Notes: generated by a model not told the origin, from the sequence alone. A stretch of DNA of 64,000 nucleotides from Trichobilharzia regenti (GCA_944472135.2 OX235265.1:60213112-60277111); one strand, 5' to 3'. Shown: positions 45,801 through 51,045, numbered from the stretch's first letter. Translations and numbers: made by a program.

Positions 45801-48313
45801 GGAAAGCCATTCAGCGAAAACAACAAATTACGTAGTGTAGAAGGCGTTAATCAAGTTGAAATTAGAATAAAATTGATTAAGTTGAGTGACGTAATATAAT
45901 TGACGGGGTTGAGTAGATCTCAACTAAAATTAAAACTGAACAAAAGTCAAATTAAAAACAGTGGTAATCAGGGGGTAGAGATTTAATAAGGGGTGGGGGA
46001 AACATATTATACAATTAAGAAACAAACAAGCAAAAAAAACGAAACAAAAATTACGTATTTGGTGTTAAAGTAGGTCAGGTTCATTGTAGATTTAGTGACG
46101 GGACAAACTTCTTTTTTATGCAGAGTTCAGGTTTTAGTATGTGAATCTCCATTGCCTCTGCGGTTTGAAGAAGTTTGATTCGTACTCTTTTAACCAAATT
46201 CCCGCGTATTATTCTGTAGATAACTTTGAAGTGTTTTTGTGGGTTAACATGGTGCACCGATTCGATCACATGTTCCAGGATAGAGCTATGGAGGGGGGAT
46301 CTTTTATCTCTTTTATAAAACCATGACTGTAGATAAGTGTCCGATGATAGGTTTGGATAGGAAATGCTGGGTATTGCCGACATACTTAGCTCCACACAAA
46401 TAGGTGAATTGGTAGATGCCCATGGATGAGTTAGTCAACAGTGGTAGCTTATACGTCACGTTTAGCTTCCCTTTTTGCAAAAGATACGTGGACGATACTT
46501 TCATTATCTCTAATAAGGAGAAAAATTTGAGGACATCCTGAACTTTTTCAATAATTTTCATCCTGCGATTCAGTTCGCCTTAGAGAAGGAGTCCAATACA
46601 ATAATATCTTTAGTGGACGTGCAGTTAACAAATCGTGAACAAGACGGAACATTAAGAAGGTCCATCTATAGAAATGGGACGAACAACTTACTTTCATAAT
46701 CAGGTGCCTCTGTGTACGAAAAGAAACCTGATCCTTTCACTGAGCCATAGAATCAGCGGAATTTGCAGTCATGACAGTATAGAAGGGGATGTGAACACTC
46801 CGAAATGGCTACCCATAACGTTTCACCAACAAAACCACTTGAACCGCCCTCACTTTCTGCTCCCAAAGCGAGTTTCTACTTGAATCTATAATTCAACAGA
46901 GACTCATCAGCAGATACACTGAGAAACCGCCTCATCCACTCATTGAAGAAAACCTTCGCGGCTGAACTCCGACTAACCTTCTCTGGGAAGCCAATGACTC
47001 TCATGAAAGTGAAAGATTATACATGGATACAGCACCAAAGAAATTGTTTTTATAAAGTTGCATATCCGTAATCACTCTCTTCATAATTTCCAATATCATA
47101 TTTGATCAACTTTCATTTCGAGTAGAATAAAAAATTCATCCGTTATTTAGAAGACAGAATTATCAGAATGACTGTATCGTGCGTATAAACTTCTAAAACG
47201 CAGTCCCATATCTAGATACTGATTATTTTACCTTGATTGACAGTTGAATGCATCAATCACTGTGTATCCCTTGGCATCATTACATAAAAGCCCCAAGATA
47301 ATCTTTGATATGTTTGGTGGAAAAGGCTAGTTGTCTTTGATCATAAGTACTTAAGTTCTATTTCCCGTGTTAGTTGGTATAATAGGGTGAGCAATATTGA
47401 AGTTAGGCGTTGAGTGCTAGTTAAGGAGGGAAAATCAATTGCTGAGGTTGTGAAGTTACATCATTTTCGATGTTTAGGACATGTTTTACGCATGCCTAGC
47501 CATCGCTTTCCTCGACGGCCAATGTTAGCTGACATAGGATTAGGTTTGAAAAGATCTAATGGTGGTCAAACCATAACGTGACCCCTAATAAGCTCCATTC
47601 CGTTTTGCGATTCTCTCTGTTAATGTCACCCGGTTCATTGACCGTTTTCATTGTTAAACAGTATAAGGTGAATGGAATTACTAATGGTAATTACATAAAT
47701 TAATTACAGACACGCCTTACTAATGATTGTTAACTAGTGGGGGAATTCAGATGGGGAGGATTCTATTAATTGATGGACATTTTCTTACATATATTATCAT
47801 ATGAAGATGTGAAAGTTCATTTTGGTCAGTTTAATGGTCGCATGATCTACCTTGATCAATGTAGTTACTTCAGCATACACACAGAATTGGGAAGTGACCT
47901 GAGATTCCTTGTTTGGTGATGACCAGCAGTAGAACTCAGGACGCCCACTTCGTCCTGTGTGGGACTCACTATCTGAATGTACTAGTTCTTCGCGAACGAT
48001 AGTGTTACCAGTGATAATTGAACCCAGTAACTATCTCCTCAAATGTTAAAGCTCTATCCATTGGGTCAGGAGTTTTTGATTTATCATTCATATATATACC
48101 CAATAATGACCATTTATATTGACCAATTCTCTTAGTTTAACTAGTATACTATGTCCAGTTATTTAAATTATTGTAATTACTTTGATTTTACACTATATAC
48201 AGGGCGAACTGATTGATCGAATCGATATCAACGTAAAACAAACACAAGATTATGTTGCAGAAGCACGACAAGAAACTAAAAAAGCAGTCGTGTATAAGAA
48301 AAAATCTCGGAAG
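10538..48313 (+). CDS. STX1A: Syntaxin-1-class Q-SNARE gene (nine confirmed exons plus an alternative exon 6)
   Basis: A plasma-membrane target SNARE that pairs with SNAP-25 and synaptobrevin and is clamped by Munc18 to drive vesicle fusion. Joining exons 10538-10570, 10618-10704, 10758-10857, 16613-16687, 27124-27197, 30250-30358 (or 33056-33164), 37818-37891, 43660-43797 and 48203-48313 gives one frame of 267 codons. All junctions are GT-AG with compatible phases. Landmarks: an N-peptide starting MAKDL, as in invertebrate syntaxin 1; an Habc bundle (about 41-160) including DLRIRKTQ; the linker with the L169/E170 pair that controls open/closed state in the family; and the SNARE motif (about 190-260) with layer-zero Gln at 230. 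It ends in a lysine/arginine-rich membrane-proximal segment. Human syntaxin 1A has 288 residues, so only the ~20-residue membrane anchor is missing. Introns of 47 and 53 bp at the 5' end and up to 10 kb later fit schistosome gene structure. Confidence 0.93.
10618..10704 (+). CDS. STX1A: Syntaxin exon 2
   Basis: 87 nt, 29 codons, phase 0 at both ends (acceptor GCGTAG, donor GTATGT). It encodes an acidic, Pro/Glu-rich segment ending in DTFFTE. This is equivalent to the disordered stretch before helix Ha, where syntaxin 1 has an F-x-x-FF signature. Confidence 0.85.
10758..10857 (+). CDS. STX1A: Syntaxin exon 3 (helix Ha)
   Basis: 100 nt, phase 0 to 1, acceptor CTTTAG, donor GTAATT. It encodes the Ha helix with the family pattern I-x3-I-x-K-I and K-x-KHGEIL (KHSAIL in other syntaxins), followed by NP. 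The last A joins AA of exon 4 to make Lys74. Confidence 0.88.
10990..11410 (-). mobile_element. RTE/SR2-like LINE C-terminal fragment
   Basis: On the minus strand, reading from about 11,400, the frame shows FINSC, then RRWRWIGH, the post-RT signature of SR2/RTE-like schistosome elements, and a degraded tail. It ends in AT-rich ATAATA repeats near 10,990. It is 5'-truncated, with internal stops. Confidence 0.6.
12405..12456. repeat. (AT)26 microsatellite
   Basis: Uninterrupted alternating AT for 52 bases inside intron 3, likely polymorphic. Confidence 0.97.
13165..13960 (+). mobile_element. LINE RT C-terminal region, best copy of the tetranucleotide-tailed family
   Basis: The frame from 13,171 is open to 13,824. 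Ordered blocks: [121 protein letters not shown]. This is the conserved region downstream of the RT palm in an RTE-like non-LTR family that is common in schistosomes. It is 5'-truncated just upstream of the first block, so it cannot encode an active RT. The 3' tail (about 13,750-13,960) contains the family landmark GGCAACTCGAACTGCTGCAC and ends near CAGACAGATAG. Confidence 0.8.
14000..14275 (+). mobile_element. 3'-terminal scrap of the same LINE family
   Basis: A second, more diverged copy of the last coding blocks and the tail. It has GCATTCACTCTTTGTAATCTGTCATATCC, then an AATGTGGCTAATTGAAG landmark, then TTTCTATGTTGAAAC. It lies in tandem with the previous copy but is independent, since it repeats the same 3' part. 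Confidence 0.5.
14392..14623 (-). mobile_element. SINE-B copy (tRNA-headed)
   Basis: On the minus strand it starts near 14,623 with a decayed GCGTCA head. It carries a box-B-like region and ends in the SINE-B tail, which reads GTTCC(A/C)CTGGG with a T-rich complement near 14,392. Divergence from the 53.9-kb copy is moderate. Confidence 0.65.
15557..15565 (+). repeat. 9-bp target-site duplication, left
   Basis: CATGATTAT, repeated exactly at 16,113-16,121 on the other side of the 547-bp element. Confidence 0.7.
15566..16112 (+). mobile_element. 547-bp dispersed element, + copy
   Basis: Starts GCCCGACCGATAGCTGCTAC and ends ACTTCCAGATAG. It is closely similar to the reverse complement of 43,927-44,507 and, more distantly, to 31,900-32,290 in direct orientation. 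It is flanked by the exact 9-bp repeat CATGATTAT. There are no matching terminal inverted repeats. The longest frame (15,798-16,112) has no domain I recognise and is broken in the other copies. I cannot assign a class; a 5'-region-derived retroposon or a non-autonomous element are both possible. Confidence 0.7.
16180..16416 (+). mobile_element. SINE-B copy (tRNA-headed)
   Basis: Starts GCGTCGGTGCCGCAATTG, has a box-B-like GGGTTCGATTG near 16,230, and ends in the SINE-B tail, including GAAGCCCTATGT. It is about 200 bp upstream of syntaxin exon 4. Confidence 0.7.
16613..16687 (+). CDS. STX1A: Syntaxin exon 4 (helix Hb)
   Basis: 75 nt, phase 1 to 1, acceptor after a long pyrimidine tract (CTGAACAG), donor GTGAGT. 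It encodes [16 protein letters not shown] and VCVKLK, equivalent to the family's TKEELEELMSDIKKTANKV segment of Hb. Confidence 0.9.
16946..16973 (+). repeat. 28-base poly(A) tract
   Basis: Uninterrupted A run. It could be the tail of an old retroposon, but nothing recognisable precedes it. Confidence 0.9.
18192..18253. repeat. (AT)n microsatellite, about 62 bp
   Basis: Uninterrupted alternating AT in intron 4. Confidence 0.96.
18990..19440. mobile_element. Hammerhead-SINE (SINE-C) inverted pair
   Basis: A minus-strand copy (about 18,990-19,210) faces a plus-strand copy (about 19,230-19,440). The plus copy has box B (GGATTCGAAACCC), then GTACTGATGAACA and GACGAAACAGC. The minus copy has the complements CTGTTTCGTC and GGGACTCCTCTTCA. 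Both are diverged from the complete copy at 25.5 kb. Confidence 0.7.
20283..20735 (-). mobile_element. RTE/SR2-like LINE 3' fragment
   Basis: The minus strand reads through a degraded RT C-terminal region, the 3' segment, and a tail of ATA/TAA repeats at 20,283-20,300. It resembles the fragments at 11.0 and 41.5 kb. It is 5'-truncated and full of stops. Confidence 0.55.
20803..20991 (+). mobile_element. SINE-A, full-length tRNA-headed copy
   Basis: The head runs from GCGTCGG to CCGACGC, which pair as a 7-bp acceptor-like stem. Box A is TGGCACAGTGGTTAGG. A GACCA/TGGTC anticodon-like stem follows, and a T arm CGGG-GTTCGAG-CCCG contains box B. This is an internal RNA polymerase III promoter. 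The tail carries GGTCGGCCTGCAAAATTTGG and GTGTGGAATCAAGCTG, and ends A-rich. It is a retroposon rather than a working tRNA: the loop is six bases and it is fused to a 115-bp tail. Confidence 0.85.
21255..21725 (+). mobile_element. Tetranucleotide-tailed LINE fragment, 5' part of an interrupted copy
   Basis: With frameshifts it reads through the same blocks as 13,171 onward: the DIRLS-KGR block, the VFD block, the V-RR block and the WLG/LGHVL-MPSHRLPR block. It stops at the junction with the reversed copy at 21,726. The remaining 3' part resumes at 22,441. Confidence 0.65.
21726..22440 (-). mobile_element. Reversed LINE fragment nested in the plus-strand copy
   Basis: Read on the minus strand it runs from a truncated 5' end near 22,440 through the [12 protein letters not shown], [33 protein letters not shown] and WHQSMKS blocks. 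It then covers the 3' tail and ends in (GACA)n, seen on the + strand as GTCTGTCTGTCTG at 21,733-21,748. The tetranucleotide end marks its true 3' terminus. Confidence 0.75.
22441..22775 (+). mobile_element. LINE fragment, 3' part of the interrupted copy
   Basis: Resumes the plus-strand copy, missing only about 50 bases relative to the family. It has the last coding blocks (L-W-LLEDI type) and the 3' tail with GGAGTGTGGCAACTCAAAC and TATGTGCACAAATTCC. Confidence 0.6.
24645..24935 (-). mobile_element. Penelope-like element GIY-YIG endonuclease fragment
   Basis: Minus-strand reading from about 24,935: MCIYQFDCS, a YIG-like position, [38 protein letters not shown], then VQKKLV and a stop near 24,650. 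The order IYQF-C...YIG-R...H-P-WL...AIGIH...KP is that of the C-terminal endonuclease of Penelope-like elements. At least three in-frame stops mark it as dead. Confidence 0.7.
25308..26300 (-). mobile_element. Penelope-like element 3' portion with a SINE inserted in its tail
   Basis: Reading the minus strand from 26,300: the [14 protein letters not shown] block, CIYQL, CGARYVG, LSKHITE, SWFYK (25,900-26,140), [11 protein letters not shown], then the non-coding tail to 25,308. The tail matches 45,828-46,080 in the same orientation, except that 25,521-25,791 is an extra SINE. Stops and frameshifts make the protein non-functional. Confidence 0.75.
25521..25791 (+). mobile_element. SINE-C: complete tRNA-headed SINE with hammerhead-like core
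   Basis: This is the best copy. It begins TGGTCGCGCTATGTCG and ends CCAACACTTGA plus a few A. The limits are given by the uninterrupted Penelope tail at 46,020-46,060. Box A is in TGGCTCAATAGTCTACGAG near 25,583 and box B is GGTTCGAACCC near 25,632. Next comes GTACTGATGA, an AGA insert, GTCCC-AAAAC-GGGAC, GAAAC, AGCTGTC and CAGTAC (25,654-25,697). The tail has GGTTCTCTAACTGATGTCAG. The CTGATGA...stem...GAAAC order is the hammerhead core known from schistosome Sm-alpha repeats. Confidence 0.8.
27124..27197 (+). CDS. STX1A: Syntaxin exon 5 (end of Hb, start of Hc)
   Basis: 74 nt, phase 1 to 0, acceptor TTTTCATAG, donor GTAACT. It encodes [20 protein letters not shown] then IRKTQ. The [10 protein letters not shown] block is nearly invariant in animal syntaxin 1. 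Confidence 0.93.
27655..27789 (+). mobile_element. SINE-A, head-truncated
   Basis: Starts GACGCACACCTGATATC at the end of the tRNA-like head, then the full SINE-A tail and an A-rich end. The Pol III boxes are missing. Confidence 0.8.
28191..28460 (+). mobile_element. RTE/SR2-like RT palm fragment
   Basis: The + strand reads [14 protein letters not shown], a decayed LEDLDFADDL-type RT active-site block, then [10 protein letters not shown]. After a frameshift come [13 protein letters not shown] and a TSFTYLGGI block. The order matches the fragment at 59.9-60.3 kb. The DD motif is mutated. Confidence 0.65.
28462..28685 (+). mobile_element. SINE-C copy
   Basis: Head with GGCTTAATGGTCTACGAG and a box-B-like GGGTTCAACCC, then GTACTGATGAAGAGTCCCAG, ACTAGGATGGAGGAAAG and the tail CTCCAACTGATGTGACC. 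In place of GGACGAAAC it has GGATGGAGGAAA, so the core is broken. It abuts the SR2-like fragment directly. Confidence 0.75.
29014..29364. mobile_element. Foldback/MITE-like unit with perfect 34-bp inverted ends
   Basis: 29,021-29,054 (GATAAATTTCGATAGAGAAA... ) is the exact reverse complement of 29,301-29,334. The 12-bp direct repeat AAATTCGGATAA occurs at 29,014-29,025 and 29,353-29,364. The ~246-bp interior is AT-rich with no frame. It could be a small DNA element or a foldback formed from two copies of one sequence. Confidence 0.65.
29400..29640. repeat. SINE-C head inverted pair
   Basis: A minus-oriented SINE-C 5' end (CATGAATTCTAACTTCTACC, GCGACC) faces a plus-oriented 5' end (GAGGTCGCGCTGTGTCGTG, then AGTTAGAATTTATGGGCCA and GGCTTTATGATCTATGAGC). 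The hammerhead and tail parts are absent on both sides. Confidence 0.55.
29950..30115. repeat. Inverted scrap related to the 51.8-kb Penelope tail
   Basis: ATTTTGATGTAGTTGCGTTC near 29,978 and its diverged reverse complement near 30,080 form a small hairpin. Both match ATTTTGATGTGGTTGTGTTC in the tail of the Penelope-like fragment at 51.9 kb. Confidence 0.5.
30250..30358 (+). CDS. STX1A: Syntaxin exon 6a (helix Hc, conserved version)
   Basis: 109 nt, phase 0 to 1, acceptor TTTGGATAG, donor GTATGT. It encodes 36 residues from HNTMVRSF through [14 protein letters not shown] to RIKRQIEI, and the last T joins CT of exon 7 to give Ser. This aligns without gaps to the family's HSTLSRKFVEVM...RQLEI segment of the Hc helix. 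It is the closer of the two versions to animal syntaxin 1. Confidence 0.9.
30359..33055 (+). other. STX1A: Intron between exons 6a and 6b
   Basis: Contains a short (CCTA)n tract at 30,413-30,431 and a decayed relative of the 547-bp element at 31,900-32,290. Around 31,246-31,440 there is a tract with a GATCCGAGTCCCATTCC box-B-like site, which may be an unrelated SINE. No other exon is seen. Confidence 0.6.
31900..32290 (+). mobile_element. Decayed copy of the 547-bp element
   Basis: Shares ordered blocks with 15,735-16,105: TTACACTATG, TGGGGAA, TTCTCTCAGAT, TTAGAAAACGTCGA, TGACTTACCTGA, CTCTTTCTGTT and GCTGCCCATACACTTC. Both ends are indistinct. Confidence 0.6.
33056..33164 (+). CDS. STX1A: Syntaxin exon 6b (alternative Hc exon)
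   Basis: 109 nt, identical in length and phase (0 to 1) to exon 6a, acceptor TTCACAG, donor GTGAGC. It encodes 36 residues from FLSLSQSM through TTMQQYG and [11 protein letters not shown] to KRQLEV, with the last G joining CT of exon 7 to give Ala. It aligns position for position with exon 6a and with the family segment. The Y-KERCK and KRQLE parts are as conserved as in 6a, while the N-terminal third differs strongly. The frame is open across the exon, so it is not a dead duplicate. Using it in place of 6a would change the surface of the Hc helix of the autoinhibitory domain. This is inferred from the sequence; no transcript data are visible. Confidence 0.8.
33819..33858. repeat. (AT)n microsatellite, 40 bp
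   Basis: Alternating AT directly before the SINE-C foldback. Confidence 0.95.
33888..34118. mobile_element. SINE-C foldback (tail-core minus, then core-tail plus)
   Basis: A minus-strand hammerhead core and tail (33,888-33,995) is joined within about 15 bases to a plus-strand core end and tail (34,010-34,118). The arms AGTTAGAGAACCATTGAAAA and TCCAATGGTTCTCTAACTAA pair. The heads have been lost at the junction, where the minus copy's GTGGGTGCG is followed by CTAGGACGAAACAGC. Confidence 0.8.
37818..37891 (+). CDS. STX1A: Syntaxin exon 7 (linker)
   Basis: 74 nt, phase 1 to 0, acceptor TGCTTAG, donor GTAAGT. It encodes [20 protein letters not shown] then [17 protein letters not shown] is the near-invariant syntaxin 1 linker. 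The Leu-Glu pair (169/170) is the one whose mutation opens syntaxin in other animals. Confidence 0.93.
37918..38148 (-). mobile_element. SINE-B copy
   Basis: Minus-strand head from 38,148 with GGTGGCACAGCGGTTAAG (box A) and GGTTCGATCCC (box B). The tail contains GGGCCCTATGTTCCACTGGG and ends near 37,918. It begins only 27 bp after syntaxin exon 7. Confidence 0.85.
38225..38490 (+). mobile_element. SINE-C copy, diverged
   Basis: Order of blocks: CATTGAATTCTATCTCAATGG, GATTAGTCGATGAGC, CTAGGTTCG, GTACTGATAATGAATCCCAA, ACTAGGATGAAACACCTG, TTCTCTAACTGATATG. The CTGATGA core is changed to CTGATAATGA. Confidence 0.6.
39131..39655. mobile_element. SINE-C inverted pair
   Basis: A minus copy (about 39,131-39,395) and a plus copy (about 39,400-39,655) meet head to head at their GCGCTATGTCGTGA 5' ends. 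Both carry full heads; the plus copy has a box B GGTTCGAACCC. The minus core reads CTGACGAGGAGTCC and the plus core CTCCTAAAGAGTCCC. Each is therefore altered at the conserved hammerhead positions. Confidence 0.8.
40000..40262 (+). mobile_element. Tetranucleotide-tailed LINE, 3' end with clean terminus
   Basis: Contains the last coding block ([17 protein letters not shown] in frame), then the 3' tail with CGGAGTGTGGCGACTTGAAC and CACATTTGTGCAAAGTTC, and ends in CAGACAGACAGACAGAC. This copy shows most clearly that the family terminates in a GACA repeat. Confidence 0.75.
40263..41454. other. STX1A: Unassigned intron sequence
   Basis: T-rich stretch of intron 7. Open frames here, such as 40,660-40,986, are low-complexity Phe/Leu/Ile runs without conservation signals. 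Confidence 0.4.
41455..41960 (-). mobile_element. RTE/SR2-like LINE C-terminal fragment
   Basis: Aligns block by block with 10,990-11,410. Minus-strand reading gives a K-W-R-W-I-type block, an SLKWN-type block and the tail ending GAAGCCCTATGCTCC near 41,480. Multiple stops. Confidence 0.6.
43262..43497 (-). mobile_element. SINE-B copy, strongly decayed
   Basis: Keeps the order tail (CCTTGCGTTCTGAGTGGAA), internal TTTCAGTAGTCATGGTGTCG, GGGAGTCGAA in the place of box B, and a degraded head near 43,497. Confidence 0.5.
43660..43797 (+). CDS. STX1A: Syntaxin exon 8 (first half of SNARE motif)
   Basis: 138 nt, phase 0 to 0, acceptor CTATTTTAG, donor GTGTGT. It encodes [19 protein letters not shown], then [19 protein letters not shown] and SLVETQ. 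Heptad hydrophobics run through the SNARE helix, and the final Gln (residue 230) is the ionic zero-layer residue. As in other syntaxin 1 genes, the intron falls right after it. Confidence 0.95.
43919..44515 (-). mobile_element. 547-bp-type element, minus copy with 8-bp direct repeats
   Basis: The reverse complement of 43,927-44,507 matches 15,566-16,112 closely along its length, including GCCGGTCACACACTGTCTGT as the complement. It is flanked by GGTTACCA at 43,919-43,926 and 44,508-44,515. At its 3' end it runs about 35 bases longer than the + copy. Confidence 0.75.
44516..45105. other. STX1A: Unassigned intron sequence
   Basis: Part of intron 8 between mobile elements; nothing recognised. 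Confidence 0.4.
45110..45450 (+). mobile_element. Penelope-like endonuclease scrap
   Basis: The + strand reads [23 protein letters not shown], then after a frameshift [12 protein letters not shown]. This resembles the C-G-KYIGKT...R...EH-P-K part of Penelope GIY-YIG domains. Short, with stops. Confidence 0.4.
45828..46470 (-). mobile_element. Penelope-like element: GIY-YIG endonuclease and tail
   Basis: Minus-strand frames from 46,470: [22 protein letters not shown] (GIY...YVG motif), LSKP, then [44 protein letters not shown] and the stop at 46,081. The non-coding tail to 45,828 matches the copy at 25.3 kb but lacks the SINE. One frameshift separates the GIY half from the H-rich half. Confidence 0.75.
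46471..47050 (+). mobile_element. Penelope-like RT fragment, opposite orientation
   Basis: The + strand opens with [14 protein letters not shown], the active-site YVDD block of Penelope-type RT. Frameshifted pieces follow: [11 protein letters not shown], [35 protein letters not shown] and [16 protein letters not shown]. It ends where the endonuclease would begin. The adjoining endonuclease piece at 45.8-46.5 kb is reversed relative to it. Confidence 0.7.
47320..47590 (+). mobile_element. Tetranucleotide-tailed LINE family, internal scrap
   Basis: Frameshifted + strand reading of the [60 protein letters not shown] blocks. Both ends are truncated. Confidence 0.65.
47911..48075 (-). mobile_element. 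Sm-alpha-like retroposon with hammerhead relic
   Basis: Minus strand: a tRNA-like head with CAATGGATAGAGC and box-B-like GGGTTCAATTAT. Next come GTACATTCAGATAGTGAGTC, CCACACAGGACGAAGTGGGC, and GTCCTGAGTTCTACTGCTGG. The hammerhead stem II (GTCC/GGAC) and GAA are kept, but CTGATGA is altered, so the ribozyme is probably dead. The family is known from schistosomes. Confidence 0.65.
48203..48313 (+). CDS. STX1A: Syntaxin exon 9 (second half of SNARE motif)
   Basis: 111 nt, phase 0 to 0, acceptor TATATACAG, donor GTAAGT. It encodes [20 protein letters not shown], then [17 protein letters not shown]. This completes the SNARE helix and gives the lysine-rich segment that meets the membrane and binds acidic lipids. 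No stop follows in frame before the donor, so a membrane-anchor exon is needed. Confidence 0.95.
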
Positions 48314-48371
48314 GTAAGTTATCGCTCTTTTTTGTTTTGTAGTCAATAATCCATCACATTATCTGCATCTA

Positions 48372-48910
48372 AGTGGTTTGACTGGTTTATATTTAGATCA
48401 CGAAATGGCATCAGTTAGAGAAGCATTGAGTATCTCAGAAAACTAGACGGCCTTTTTGTCCCAGTTTGGAACTCTTCATCAGTACACACTGTGGATTGAA
48501 TACAGGACCTTCATTTTACGGGTTACGCCTGTTGACCATAAAGCTACTGGAACGGAATGTAATGCCCAAGCTATCAATTCTAAAGTTGTCAATTGTAATA
48601 AAAAACTCAGCCGCCAGCCAGTGACATCTATGAGTCGTTATTTAGTGAGGTACTCCATGTCAGGGGGATGATATTAGTTAGTGATGAAGCGAATTTATGA
48701 AAGTCAGCTCTAACAATAGCTCAGTGATCAACAAGCTGGCCTCTTAAAATGACGGTCCTGATTTCGATCCCCTTTGCGATTGTGCATACGCAATTCTTAA
48801 GAGTCCCAAACTAGACTGTATTTGCTATCCACTACTCCTTGATTTTCAATGGTTCTCCAACTTATATTGGTTCTTAATAGAATCTACACTGGGATTAATC
48901 AAAATCTAAA
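48372..48910. mobile_element. SINE-C inverted pair, old
   Basis: Minus copy (about 48,372-48,605) with GGAACTCTTCATCAGTAC and GCATCAGTTAGAGAAGCATTG, then plus copy (about 48,690-48,910) with TTCTTAAGAGTCCCAAACTAG and TTCAATGGTTCTCCAACT. It starts about 60 bp after exon 9. Confidence 0.65.
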
Positions 48911-49734
48911 ATAAGTGTATTGTCATATAGTGTAGATATTCACTTTTCTTGGTCAAATCGTTTTCTTAAGTATTACGTAACAATAAGTAATGATTGAAGA
49001 TGAAGTGAAGATCTGTATCGCCTCATGATTCAAACCAGTAGCTTCCGGAGTATTAACCTTGGTTCTCTACCTCCTGAACTACGACTTACCTGGCCTAGTA
49101 ATCTGATGAAAGCCGATTCTAAGACTTTGATTCCATCTTTAATGATCACTTATATTACTCAAATATTCTTTTTAATATTATTAGCTAATATGGTTATTAG
49201 TATGCATATACAGCCTACTATGTGTAATTTGCAAACATATACATTTTGTATATGCATATAATTATATACACTTTTTTCAATCCTCCACAGTTTTTCTGAT
49301 CACTGTAAACTGATTCATTGTTGTTATGGTTGTTGTATGTGGCAATTCTTGTTTAGTTATTTCCTTGTGTTTTTCGTTTCTTTTATGTATATATTATTTA
49401 CATATTTATATATATATATTAGCTGTTTAATTGTGTGCATCGACTCAAGGCGACTGTGTACATTATCTCATTACCATGTGATTCTCAGCATTATGTTTAT
49501 CATTTTTACGCATCCCGTCTCACATATACGTTGTTCAAAATGTTTTCCGTCTACTCTTAATATATTATTTATTGATATTATTCTCTTTAGTTTGCTGTTT
49601 ATTGATTTCTTTTTACTGGAACAAGAGGTTTGATTTCTATTGTTGACGAGTCTCAACTAAGATGAAATGTGGATCCTAGATTCCACTATCCACTAAACAA
49701 CACTTTCGGACACTTTTATAAAGATTTTAGTGTT
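48911..49734. other. Unassigned
   Basis: AT-rich sequence downstream of exon 9. I looked for a membrane-anchor exon and found none: candidate acceptors are followed by immediate stops. Confidence 0.45.
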
Positions 49735-50345
49735 TTGTCTCCACGAGTTGATCACGGATTGATATTACTTAGAGAACCATTGAAACCCAGGGAGTACTGG
49801 AAGTACGCACCCACTGCTAGAGCTCGAACCCAGGACCTTCCGGTTACAAGGTAAGCAAGCTCGTATACCATTCAACCACTGGGAACCGATCCGATGACCA
49901 GCCCATGAATTATAACTCGTATCAATCTGTGATTTAGCGTGACCCCAACCAATGTCATCGGTGGGACATCCATCCTCACACGTGACATCTGGATGGACCT
50001 CGCTGGGCAAGACTTCTTACTAGAACTCCAGGAAACTCTGTCATGTAGCAAGTCACTAGCGAGCATAGGATTAATTTTCTTTAGTTGGTTTGTAAGGATT
50101 AGATTTTTTTTACGAGTTGACCACGGATTTCTACCAGTGTCCGAATGCTATACAAGCTAGCTTGCCTTGTAACTGGAAGGTCCCGGGTTCGGAACCCAGT
50201 GTGTGTGTACTGCCGATGATTCCCAAACTATGATGGAGGAAACAGCTGTCCAGTACTCCAGTGCTGGTTTTCAATGGTTCCCTAACTGATATCAATCCGC
50301 GATCAACTCGTAAAAAACAAAACTAATCCTTACAAACCAACTATA
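49735..50345. mobile_element. SINE-C inverted pair with a spacer
   Basis: A minus copy (49,735-49,960) carries GTTACAAGGTAAGCAAGCTC and GAGCTCGAACCCAGG. A plus copy (about 50,150-50,345) carries CTTGCCTTGTAACTGGAAGG, GGTTCGGAACCC and ACTGCCGATGATTCCCAAAC. A detached minus tail piece lies at 50,083-50,128. The two are not a simple palindrome, so at least one rearrangement is implied. Confidence 0.65.
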
Positions 50346-50764
50346 GAACGTTAGTGTTTGATAAACTATACTAGAGAAAAGAATACATCAGAGTTCTACG
50401 TTTTCTTATTGCTTACTTCTATCGTTTAAACATCATCATCCATGAAAGTTATTCATTTTTACCCATATTATCAAATCAATAATTTCAGTAATCGAAATTA
50501 GTTAGAGAATTATTACAACCCAGAAAGCAGTCTAGTTTGGGATTCTTCAACATTCCGAACTTATAAACTACGCCACTATAGTTTCAACATAGCATTCTCA
50601 GGTTGTGTATAAGTGTGTGTATACTTTGACAGTTTGTTATATTTTGATTGGACACTAGTAACTAGTGTGCCGTGTCTAGTCCTTTGCTTGGTGCAGACTG
50701 AATTTTGTCAGTCAGGTCTGCAATGTAGCCACCATTCTAAGTACCCCGCCATCACGGTGCACAT

Positions 50765-51045
50765 TGATTTGATGATATTAGATGGTTGGAGACAATCGGT
50801 AGGAAACCTTCCACTAGGGTTCCGTGCTACTTGGCTCAGGAGGTCAATCGCGAACCTGAATAGCTCAACGACAACGTCTCTGACTGAAGGCGGTACTGGG
50901 TGACGTGGTTTCGAATTTCAGAAGGGACATGAGTTCCTTCAAAGTTGCAGATACGCTTAGCTGACTGTTGAGTGCCAACTTGCACGAAACCTAGGTCCAA
51001 GGCTTTCTGCCTATTGCCTCCAACCATCTAATATCATCAAGTTTG
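50765..51045. repeat. Inverted pair of another dispersed repeat
   Basis: TTGATGATATTAGATGGTTG at 50,769 continues to GGAG and is exactly reverse-complemented at 51,018-51,040. Inside the arms the two halves are diverged copies of one sequence (AGGAAACC/AGAAAGCC, GGGTTCCGTGCTACTTGG/AGGTTTCGTGCAAGTTGG). A third, minus-oriented relative is at about 61,060-61,115. Confidence 0.65.

Noticed and set aside
48314..48372. A 29-nt micro-intron (48,314-48,342) giving a short tail SIIHHIICI and stop after exon 9
   Set aside because: Acceptor-like TTTTGTAG is present, but the tail has no membrane anchor and the intron would be extremely short.
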